20,091 bases of DNA from JAFGLP01 sp050014895. GTDB lineage: Bacteria; Chloroflexota; Dehalococcoidia; GIF9; UBA5629. Position numbers and translations under genes: made by a program. Each line of letters starts with the position of its first letter. The stretch's first letter is position 1. Below are positions 14,016 to 20,091 of the stretch, piece by piece. The notes under the pieces were generated by a model. That model worked only from the letters and a program-made list of their open reading frames with translations, made no database searches and was not told the origin of the DNA. Location: positions 1-20,091 of the forward strand of contig JBEKCL010000038.1 in assembly GCA_050014895.1 (NCBI GenBank), written 5' to 3'.

Positions 14016-14974
14016 AACTCGATGAGATCTATTTGCCCGTAAAGGACGATTTAAAGCAGGTCGAAGCCAGGATGGCGGAGATAGCAAAAAATGATATTCC
14101 ATTTCTGTCACAAATGCTGGAATACGCATTACTTAACGGGGGGAAAAGGGTGAGACCTGCGCTCACTTTATTAAGCGGCAAATTCTATAATTATGATCAT
14201 GAATTGCTAATACCGATGGCTGTAGCTGTCGAAATGCTTCATATTGGTACTCTTGTGCATGACGATATTGTCGATAATTCTGCACTAAGGCACGGTAAGC
14301 CTGCATTTTACAGGACTTGGGGATCAAGTAGTGCTCTCCTGTTGGGTGATTACCTTTTTTCAAGGGCTGGCACCCTTGCAATGACTACTGAGAATCTCAG
14401 GGTCATCAGACGGTTTACCGAGACACTCATGACTATATCAGGTGGGGAGTTGCGGGAGGGCAGCACAAAATATTCGCCGGATTCGGCGCGGGATAACTAT
14501 TATAAATGGATAACTGACAAGACTGCCTGTCTTTTTGTGATGGCTTCCGAGTGCGGCTCAGTATTGAGCGGATGCCCCGAGAAGCAGGTGGATGCCTTGA
14601 AAGAGTACGCCCTTAATTTCGGCCTGGCTTTCCAGATAATAGATGATATACTGGATTTTGTTGGCGACGAAGCAGCGTTGGGGAAACCGATAGGGTCTGA
14701 TCTCAGCGAAGGCGCTGTTACGCTGCCTATAATCCTGTACGCAGAGAAATACCCGGATGACAAGATAATCCACGGAATTATTGTTGAACATAACAAGGAA
14801 CTGGTGCCACAGGCGGTGGAAAAAATAAAGTCCAGCCAGGTTATAAACGAGTGCAGGGTAATTGCCCGGCAATTTTACGAAAGGGCGGACAGGTCTCTGG
14901 ATACACTGCCTGATTGTGACGCTAAGAGGTCCTTAAAGGGCCTGGTCAATTTCGTAATAGAGAGAAATAAGTAA
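14012..14974 (+). CDS. Polyprenyl diphosphate synthase
   Basis: The 320-aa protein is an all-helical trans-isoprenyl diphosphate synthase that condenses isopentenyl diphosphate onto an allylic primer. The first aspartate-rich motif is DDIVD at 84-88, with the following ALRHG, and the second is DDILD at 211-215, with FQII before it. GGKRVRPAL (43-51) binds the pyrophosphate. The residues four and five positions before the first Asp are Thr80 and Gly79, both small, so a longer chain than farnesyl is likely (geranylgeranyl up to the octaprenyl range used for quinone tails). Chain length cannot be fixed by eye. The start overlaps the metG stop (ATGA), making it the last gene of the operon. It converges on ftsH with 10 bp between the stops. 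Confidence 0.9.
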   Translation: MKLDEIYLPVKDDLKQVEARMAEIAKNDIPFLSQMLEYALLNGGKRVRPALTLLSGKFYNYDHELLIPMAVAVEMLHIGTLVHDDIVDNSALRHGKPAFYRTWGSSSALLLGDYLFSRAGTLAMTTENLRVIRRFTETLMTISGGELREGSTKYSPDSARDNYYKWITDKTACLFVMASECGSVLSGCPEKQVDALKEYALNFGLAFQIIDDILDFVGDEAALGKPIGSDLSEGAVTLPIILYAEKYPDDKIIHGIIVEHNKELVPQAVEKIKSSQVINECRVIARQFYERADRSLDTLPDCDAKRSLKGLVNFVIERNK

Positions 14975-14984
14975 GCCCACAAAC

Positions 14985-16829
14985 TCAGGATGCTGTGGCG
15001 GTTTCGAGATTGGGTTCCGGCAGCGCCTTATTTAGAAGCTCTTCGAAGGCGAATTCGTCGATTGTCTCTTTCTCTATCAGGAAATCAGCTATAAGCTTAA
15101 GCCTTGCCTGGTTGGCCTGCATTATTTCAAGAGCTTTACTGAAGGCGTCCTTGACCAGTTGCTCGACTTCTTCGTCTATTTCCTCAGCAAACTTGTCGCT
15201 GTAATTCTGCTGCTCATGGATCTCTTTCCCAAGAAAAACCAGTTCCTCTCTTTTACCGAATGTGCGCGGCCCTAGCTTCTGGCTCATGCCAAACTCGGTA
15301 ATCATACGGCGGGCTATCAGGGTTACTTTCTCCAGGTCATTCTGTGCGCCGGTAGTAAGCTCAGAGAAAATAACCTGCTCTGCTGCGCGTCCTGCAAGGC
15401 AAACAACCATCATATCCTTGAACCGCTCATAAGTCTCGAGGTGGCGTTCTTCGGTAGGCAGGAACCTTGTCCATCCCCCCATCATACCCCTGGCTACAAT
15501 GGAGATCTTATGAACAGGGTCCGCATTGGGCAGCATCTTGGCTGCAAGTGCATGTCCTGTCTCGTGATAGGCGACTAGTTCTCGCTCCTTCTTGGTTATT
15601 ACCCGGCCCTTTTTCTCAGGGCCGGCAATGACCCTGTCTATGGAGTCTTCCAATTCCTTCTGGCTGATGTCCTTGCGGTTGCGCCGCGCCGCCAGAATAG
15701 CAGCTTCATTTATCAGGTTGGCCAGGTCTGCTCCGCTGAAACCGGGGGTTTGACGTGCGATGACTTCCATATCAGATTCTTTGCCCAGCGGTTTGCCCTT
15801 GGAATGAACTGCCAGGATGGCTTTGCGGCCGTTGATGTCGGGTTGGTCGATGACAATGTGGCGGTCGAACCTGCCGGGCCGTAACAGGGCAGGATCGAGA
15901 ATGTCCGGCCTGTTGGTTGCGGCCAGCACTATAACATTGGTATTGCTGTCAAAACCATCCATCTCCACCAGGATCTGGTTCAAGGTTTGCTCACGTTCGT
16001 CATGACCTCCACCAAGTCCGGCGCCGCGGTGACGGCCGACGGCATCGATTTCATCCACAAATACTATGCAGGGGGCGCTACGCTTGGCCTGGTCGAAAAG
16101 ATCTCGCACGCGTGAGGCGCCGACGCCCACGAACATTTCCACAAATTCACTGCCGCTGATTGAAAAGAAAGGTACCCCAGCTTCTCCGGCAGTTGCTTTA
16201 GCTATAAGTGTTTTGCCGCAGCCCGGAGGGCCCACCAGTAGCAGGCCGCGCGGAATCCTGGCGCCCAGCGCAAGAAATTTCTGTGGGTTTTTAAGGAATT
16301 CTACAACCTCTTGAAGTTCACCCTTTTCTTCATCAATGCCGGCCACATCAGCGAAGGTGACAGTAGGTTTATCTCCCGATGCCAGCCTGGCACGGCTTTT
16401 TCCGAAATTGAACGCCTGTGTATTTGCTCCCCGCGCAGACCGGAATAAAAAGAACAGGAGTGCGCCGAATAATACAAGCGGAAGGAAGCTCAACATGATG
16501 CTGCCCCAGTCGAAACCGCCGGTTTTAACCTCGAACTTAATTGCGTCTTCACCAAGCTTGACGCCCGAATCCTTGAGGCTGTCCATAAGTTCCTTGGTAC
16601 TTCCCACAAATGCGGCTTTAATTACCGGCTTTTCTTCTTTCAGGCCGATAATCGAATTGCCGTCTTGTTGAATTGAGTCTACCTGACCTGACTTCGTATT
16701 GTCGACGAACGTATAAAAATCAACTTCTTTTGGCCCTTTATTGATCGGGAAAAAGCTGAATGCCAGCGCTAAAAGCGCTACCAGAATAAGTAGGTAGAGA
16801 AGGCTACCTTGCCACCAACGAGCTTTCAT
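14985..16829 (-). CDS. ftsH: ATP-dependent zinc metalloprotease FtsH
   Basis: The 614-aa membrane-bound AAA+ protease degrades damaged membrane proteins and regulatory substrates as a hexamer. Two N-terminal membrane segments (about 9-27 and 108-129) flank an extracytoplasmic domain. The AAA module has Walker A GPPGCGKT (200-207), the pore loop MFVG near 232-235, Walker B IVFVDE (255-260), and the second region of homology ATNRPDILDPALLRPGRFD (304-322). The M41 protease site is HETGH at 422-426, with the third zinc ligand Asp498 in GAQNDL. Walker A has Cys204 where most FtsH proteins have Thr or Ser, a substitution tolerated in other AAA proteins. The gene follows marR on the same strand but has its own extended -10 promoter. 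AAAGG upstream of the ATG is the ribosome binding site. Confidence 0.97.
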   Translation of the reverse strand: MKARWWQGSLLYLLILVALLALAFSFFPINKGPKEVDFYTFVDNTKSGQVDSIQQDGNSIIGLKEEKPVIKAAFVGSTKELMDSLKDSGVKLGEDAIKFEVKTGGFDWGSIMLSFLPLVLFGALLFFLFRSARGANTQAFNFGKSRARLASGDKPTVTFADVAGIDEEKGELQEVVEFLKNPQKFLALGARIPRGLLLVGPPGCGKTLIAKATAGEAGVPFFSISGSEFVEMFVGVGASRVRDLFDQAKRSAPCIVFVDEIDAVGRHRGAGLGGGHDEREQTLNQILVEMDGFDSNTNVIVLAATNRPDILDPALLRPGRFDRHIVIDQPDINGRKAILAVHSKGKPLGKESDMEVIARQTPGFSGADLANLINEAAILAARRNRKDISQKELEDSIDRVIAGPEKKGRVITKKERELVAYHETGHALAAKMLPNADPVHKISIVARGMMGGWTRFLPTEERHLETYERFKDMMVVCLAGRAAEQVIFSELTTGAQNDLEKVTLIARRMITEFGMSQKLGPRTFGKREELVFLGKEIHEQQNYSDKFAEEIDEEVEQLVKDAFSKALEIMQANQARLKLIADFLIEKETIDEFAFEELLNKALPEPNLETATAS

Positions 16830-16859
16830 ATTTTACCTTTGTTTAAAAACAGTGATTCA

Positions 16860-16888
16860 ATTATAGCAAATAGCAGTGCGATGATAAA
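16860..16888 (-). promoter_or_regulatory. Predicted ftsH promoter with extended -10
   Basis: On the minus strand TGCTATAAT (extended -10; TATAAT at 16865-16860) lies 30 bp before the ftsH ATG. A weak TTTATC -35 element is at 16888-16883 with a 17-bp spacer. The TG dinucleotide compensates for the poor -35. Confidence 0.5.
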
Positions 16889-16957
16889 GATCAAGTCATA
16901 TACGAAAAAACATGCGGACATAGGCCGGACAGCTAATTGAGAATAATTAGAACGGTA

Positions 16958-16995
16958 GCCCGGACAAACAATAACATTATACTGTTTGCCCGGGC
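16958..16995. terminator. Strong GC-rich hairpin between marR and ftsH
   Basis: GCCCGGACAAACA (16958-16970) pairs with TGTTTGCCCGGGC (16983-16995) over 13 bases with one A-C mismatch, leaving a 12-nt AT-rich loop. The hairpin starts about 22 bp past the marR stop, so it may end the marR transcript. However, neither side has a proper T-tract, so it may act as a Rho-dependent or RNA-stabilising structure instead. Confidence 0.45.
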
Positions 16996-17017
16996 GTGTA
17001 TAAATTCAATCAATAGA

Positions 17018-17491
17018 TCACGGCCAGGGGAGCGCCTTGGGGCTGAGGTTGAGTTCTTTCATGCCAGCTTCTTTGAGTGCAGTAAGGCTCTGTTTCAACT
17101 GTCTGCGCTGTTCCTCGGTTAGCTTAGACAATACGTGTTTCACGCCCTCTTTTTTCATTGCCTGTTTAAGTGCGTTTTCGCCCTTGGCGGTCAGTGTCAC
17201 ACGGATAAGGTTCTTTCTTTCCATATTCTTGGCCCTCTTAATAAGGCCCTGTTTTTCCATTCTCATGAGGATGCCTGATACTGAATGCGGCTCGCGCAAT
17301 AACATCCTTGATATCTTGGCAGGTGTGACATCTTTCCCCATCGCATCCACCAGGAAGAGTATAGCCGCAGAGGTAGCAGAAAGATTCTGTGTAAGTAGTT
17401 CCCTTTCCCTAACCTTAACAAAAATATCTGCAACCTGGAGTAATGATGTAAGAAGCGTGTAATCTTTGTCAGCTTTAATTTGCTGTGCCAT
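17018..17491 (-). CDS. MarR-family transcriptional regulator
   Basis: The 157-aa protein is a winged-helix regulator. The region 38-110 carries LSATSAAILFLVDAMGKDVT (37-56), the recognition-helix segment ISRMLLREPHSVSGILMRME (60-79) and the wing NMERKNLIRVTLTAKGENAL (88-107), ending with a helical dimerisation segment. MarR proteins usually repress nearby genes and lose DNA binding when they meet a ligand or oxidant. Start ATG 17491 has GGAGG at 17501-17505, nine bases upstream. The gene is divergent from the acyl-CoA ligase, with 700 bp between, so control of the ligase and oxidoreductase genes, besides itself, is plausible. The palindrome at 17592-17616 is a candidate site. Confidence 0.9.
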   Translation of the reverse strand: MAQQIKADKDYTLLTSLLQVADIFVKVRERELLTQNLSATSAAILFLVDAMGKDVTPAKISRMLLREPHSVSGILMRMEKQGLIKRAKNMERKNLIRVTLTAKGENALKQAMKKEGVKHVLSKLTEEQRRQLKQSLTALKEAGMKELNLSPKALPWP

Positions 17492-17591
17492 TATTTTATA
17501 CCTCCGCAGGAAAATATTTCATTATTATGTCCCCGGTAATAATATAGCCAGCTGACATAATCATATCAGCATTGCCTCTTTTTGGTCATTT

Positions 17592-17616
17592 TATATACAT
17601 TAAATTTCTGTATATA
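17592..17616. promoter_or_regulatory. Candidate MarR operator (25-bp palindrome)
   Basis: TATATACA (17592-17599) and TGTATATA (17609-17616) are perfect eight-base inverted repeats around a nine-base AT-rich spacer. The site lies about 100 bp upstream of marR, in the leader of the transcript predicted to start near 17638. A dimeric winged-helix protein could bind here. The assignment is inferred from symmetry and location. Confidence 0.5.
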
Positions 17617-17644
17617 TTAATCAGAATTCTATGGGTGTAATCTC

Positions 17645-17672
17645 ATTATACATAAAACATCGGAACTATCAA
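17645..17672 (-). promoter_or_regulatory. Predicted marR promoter
   Basis: On the minus strand TTGATA (17672-17667) and TGTATAAT (TATAAT at 17650-17645) are separated by 16 bp. The TG before the -10 is also present. Transcription would begin near 17638, upstream of the palindrome at 17592-17616, and give a leader of about 150 nt. Confidence 0.55.
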
Positions 17673-18195
17673 AATGACATTCCTTGAAACCCATGCGCAT
17701 ACGGCAATCCGTCCAGTAAATGTGCCGTTTACGATATGGTGCAGTCAACAGTGGCAATGTTGCCGGGGCCTTTTCAAACTTAGCTCGATGGCATGGCGGC
17801 CGATGCATTTTTAATGAATAAGAGTTCAGGTAATACCTGCCATGAGTTAATTTGGGATATTGACATGTGCCAAAAGTATGATACACTTATTTGCACTAGA
17901 GAGAGCGCTCGTTCTTTTCCATTATTATAATACAGATCTGACTTTAAGAGCCTGGTTAGTAAATTTGAGGCGGCCAATGGAATATCTGCAATGGGCTTGT
18001 TGTTATAAGAAGGTAGGCTCATATGTGCTTCGATTTTTGTTTGGATCTTCGGCATAGTGAACGTCACGTCAAATTACTCTACGATATGTGCGAAAGTTGT
18101 CTTATCTAATGTGGGGAAGTAATCGTCCAACCTTTAAATAATGGCTGGCGTCTGCTAATAAAAATAAGGAATATTAATAAGCCAGGAGGTTAATC
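17673..18195. other. Long intergenic region upstream of the acyl-CoA ligase
   Basis: No convincing gene is present. The short frames here lack ribosome binding sites and recognisable sequence. The stretch holds a small palindrome CAGGTAATACCTG (17827-17839), the promoter-like elements at 17860-17887, a GAGCGCTC palindrome (17903-17910), a second isolated TATAAT (17926-17931), and the ligase ribosome binding site AGGAGG (18184-18189). A leader of about 300 nt would result from the 17860 promoter. No tRNA or known riboswitch pattern could be seen. Confidence 0.5.
17860..17887 (+). promoter_or_regulatory. Predicted promoter toward the acyl-CoA ligase
   Basis: A perfect TTGACA (17860-17865) and TACACT (17882-17887) are separated by 16 bp. 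Transcription would begin near 17894, about 300 nt before the ligase start. A 13-bp palindrome (17827-17839) lies 20 bp upstream. Confidence 0.45.
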
Positions 18196-19785
18196 TTGAG
18201 TAAACAAACATTGTCGGTTAAGGTTCTCGGTGAATTTTTTGTGAAGCATGCAAAGGAGAGGCCTCAAAAGGAAGCGGTTGTTTTCAAAGACAGGCGGTAT
18301 ACATGGGAGCAATATGACAGGGAAACCGACCGGGTAGCCATGGGCCTGTTGAAAATAGGGGTTAAAAAGGGAGACAGGATAGGAATTTACTTTCCCGCCT
18401 GGCCAGAAGCCGTTTTCGCCCTGCTGGGATGCGCTAAAATCGGGGCAGTTGCCGTTCCGATTGCATGGCGTTTCACCTCGCAGGAGGTTAAGTTCGTCGT
18501 AAACAATGCTGAGGTATCAGTACTGTTGATGAACAGCGGTTTCATGAATATGGATTTCGTCAAAATACTGGATGCCGTAAAAGGCGAGTTACCTACATTA
18601 AAACAAGTTGTCATAATGGACAAGGATAAGGCCCTTCCGTATATGAAAACGTATGATCAATTCCTTACAGACCCGGGACCCGAGCTCGCAAAGGCCGGGG
18701 CCGCCGTCCAGCCTGACGACGCCTCCTTATTTATATATACCTCAGGTACGACCGGCATACCCAAGGCTGCAGTTTTAACACATAAAAATATCATTTCCTA
18801 TACCGATGCAATGATGTTAGCATCAGGCTATAAGAAGGAACTTATCGGACTTCTGAACATACCGCTGAACCATGTGGGTGGCGCTGTGATGGGTACGATC
18901 GGATCTCTCAATGGGGGAGGCAAGATGGTGATGATGGACATATTCGACCCGGAAAAAACCTTACAGCTTATCCAAGATGAAAAGATTACTCAATTAGGCC
19001 AGGTCCCGGCACAATACGCAATGGAACTGATGAATCCCAATATAGATAAGTACGACCTCAGTTCGATTGAAATACCAGTGGTCTCAAGCCAGCCTTGCCC
19101 TTCTGAATTGATCGCTGCGATCAAGAAGAAGATCGGTGTCATGCCCAGGAATGCCTATGGCTTGACGGAAGTAAGCGGAGCCATAACGTATACTCTGAGT
19201 GGTGACTCGGAAGAAAAATTGAAGTATACCGTGGGTAAGCCCATCGCGGGGATCGAAGTTGCCATCATGGATGAGAACAGGAAAATCTTACCCAAAGGCC
19301 AGGTAGGAGAGATAACTGTCAAAGGCGATCCGGTAATGAAAGGCTACTGGAAAAGGCCAGATGAAGATAAGAGAGTGCTTGATAACAAAGGCTATTTCCA
19401 TACGGGCGATATGGGTAAATTTGATGACGACGGCTATCTTCTGATCGTCGGCCGCAAGAAGGAGATGTTCATAAGAGGTGGCGAAAACGTTTATCCTCCC
19501 GAGGTAGAAGATGCCATAGCCAAGCACCCGGACGTGTTTATGTCAGCCGTGGTCGGAAGGCCGCACCCTATACTGGGTGAAGTAGGCAGGGCTTATATTA
19601 TGCGCAAGCCCGGCACCAATCCAACGGCGGAAGGTATGAGAGCCTTTTTGAAAGACAAACTGGCTAATTATAAGATCCCGGAAGATTACATTTTCAGGGA
19701 CATGCTTCCGCTCACACTTTTGGGTAAGGTGAAGAAGCTCGATTTATACGAGGAAATGAAAGCGGAGTTTGCTGATAAAAAATAG
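18196..19785 (+). CDS. Acyl-CoA synthetase (AMP-forming acid-CoA ligase)
   Basis: The 529-aa enzyme belongs to the ANL adenylate-forming superfamily and would activate a carboxylic acid with ATP and then transfer it to CoA. Motifs in order are A3 YTSGTTGIPKAAVLTH (from 181), A5 NAYGLTE, A7 FHTGDMG, A8 GRKKEMFIRGGENVYPPEVE and A10 LLGKVKK with the likely catalytic Lys511. The overall pattern is that of medium- or long-chain fatty acid or aromatic acid ligases; the acid cannot be predicted by eye. The TTG start is supported by AGGAGG at 18184-18189 with six bases of spacing. The next gene, an FAD oxidoreductase, starts 12 bp after the stop, so they form an operon. The divergent MarR protein may regulate both. 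Confidence 0.93.
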   Translation: MSKQTLSVKVLGEFFVKHAKERPQKEAVVFKDRRYTWEQYDRETDRVAMGLLKIGVKKGDRIGIYFPAWPEAVFALLGCAKIGAVAVPIAWRFTSQEVKFVVNNAEVSVLLMNSGFMNMDFVKILDAVKGELPTLKQVVIMDKDKALPYMKTYDQFLTDPGPELAKAGAAVQPDDASLFIYTSGTTGIPKAAVLTHKNIISYTDAMMLASGYKKELIGLLNIPLNHVGGAVMGTIGSLNGGGKMVMMDIFDPEKTLQLIQDEKITQLGQVPAQYAMELMNPNIDKYDLSSIEIPVVSSQPCPSELIAAIKKKIGVMPRNAYGLTEVSGAITYTLSGDSEEKLKYTVGKPIAGIEVAIMDENRKILPKGQVGEITVKGDPVMKGYWKRPDEDKRVLDNKGYFHTGDMGKFDDDGYLLIVGRKKEMFIRGGENVYPPEVEDAIAKHPDVFMSAVVGRPHPILGEVGRAYIMRKPGTNPTAEGMRAFLKDKLANYKIPEDYIFRDMLPLTLLGKVKKLDLYEEMKAEFADKK

Positions 19786-19797
19786 TAGGAGTCTATC

Positions 19798-20091
19798 ATG
19801 AGCGATTATGACGTCATAGTAGTAGGCGCAGGTATTGGCGGACTCGGCGTGGCAGGTCTTCTGGGAAGAAAAGGGATTAAAACCCTCGTCCTGGAAAAGA
19901 GCAAAATGCCTGGCGGACGCGCCAAAACAAGGGAGCTGCCGGGTGGCTGGAGATTAGACTCAGGGACTCATTGCGTTGATAACGGCGATAAATCCGCAGC
20001 TGCCCAACTTTTAAAGAAGGTCGGAAAGGAAATCGCCTGGACTATACCTTTAGAGGGCGTCATGCTGTATGACAATGGGAAATGGCTTAAT
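19798..20091 (+). CDS. FAD-dependent oxidoreductase, phytoene desaturase-like, partial
   Basis: The first 98 codons are present, and the frame is open to the end of the window. The protein begins MSDYDVIVVGAGIGGLGVAG, a Rossmann FAD-binding fold with GAGIGG, followed by an acidic residue in VLEKS and the GGRAKT motif. This is the N-terminus of the phytoene desaturase/CrtI and amine oxidase-like group. TAGGAG at 19786-19791, six bases before the ATG, is the ribosome binding site and directly follows the ligase stop. A partner in lipid or isoprenoid oxidation is possible, but without the C-terminal half the substrate class is open. Confidence 0.85.
   Translation, partial: MSDYDVIVVGAGIGGLGVAGLLGRKGIKTLVLEKSKMPGGRAKTRELPGGWRLDSGTHCVDNGDKSAAAQLLKKVGKEIAWTIPLEGVMLYDNGKWLN

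Noticed and set aside
15000..16829. Cys in the FtsH Walker A loop as a defect
   Set aside because: GPPGCGKT is a functional P-loop in other AAA proteins and all remaining catalytic motifs are intact.
17780..18067. Minus-strand frame of 95 codons in the intergenic region
   Set aside because: No ribosome binding site, no recognisable domain, and it overlaps a plus-strand promoter-like element and another random frame.

Overview
The window reads as chromosomal DNA of a bacterium, most likely a Chloroflexota (Dehalococcoidia-like) lineage. That assignment is an inference from gene content: a CBS-less GuaB3-type IMP dehydrogenase relative, a CoA-disulfide reductase/rhodanese fusion, a lipoprotein joining an Ig-like and a transglutaminase-like region, a four-knuckle MetRS and an acyl-CoA ligase. 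Base composition is moderate and most genes have GGAGG-type ribosome binding sites, with ATG, GTG and TTG starts. No rRNA, tRNA or CRISPR array was found.

Layout. (1) Positions 1 to about 1067 hold an AT-richer block of tightly packed minus-strand small genes that looks viral or mobile. It is joined in frame to the 3' end of the CoA-disulfide reductase/rhodanese gene, which loses the end of its rhodanese domain. This is either an insertion or an assembly chimera. (2) Positions 2678-2970 hold overlapping divergent promoters. The plus-strand one feeds a leader of about 110 nt that ends in an intrinsic terminator touching the start codon of an orphan triple-PAS histidine kinase (2971-4914). (3) Positions 4992-7463 encode the lipoprotein, an unrecognised alpha/beta protein with a Gly-Asp repeat tail, and a LysE-type exporter. 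They converge on guaB3 (7475-8620, minus). (4) Positions 8700-10200 form an accessory patch: an unknown membrane protein, the C-terminal remnant of a transposase, and a hicAB toxin-antitoxin pair whose toxin gene carries a one-base frameshift. (5) Positions 10275-14974 carry housekeeping genes: a GNAT acetyltransferase, then rsmI, a zinc-ribbon protein, metG and a polyprenyl diphosphate synthase packed as an operon. (6) ftsH (minus) converges on that operon and lies downstream of a marR-type regulator. (7) After a 700-bp intergenic region, an acyl-CoA ligase and an FAD-dependent oxidoreductase (cut by the window end) run on the plus strand, divergent from marR.

Functionally, rsmI-metG-prenyl synthase, ftsH and guaB3 are core functions. 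The sensor kinase and MarR regions are the regulatory part, with the clearest cis elements. The most notable points are the chimaeric gene near 1060, the attenuator-like leader before the kinase, the frameshifted hicA with an operator-promoter overlap, and the palindrome in the marR leader. No wholly new multi-gene system could be demonstrated.
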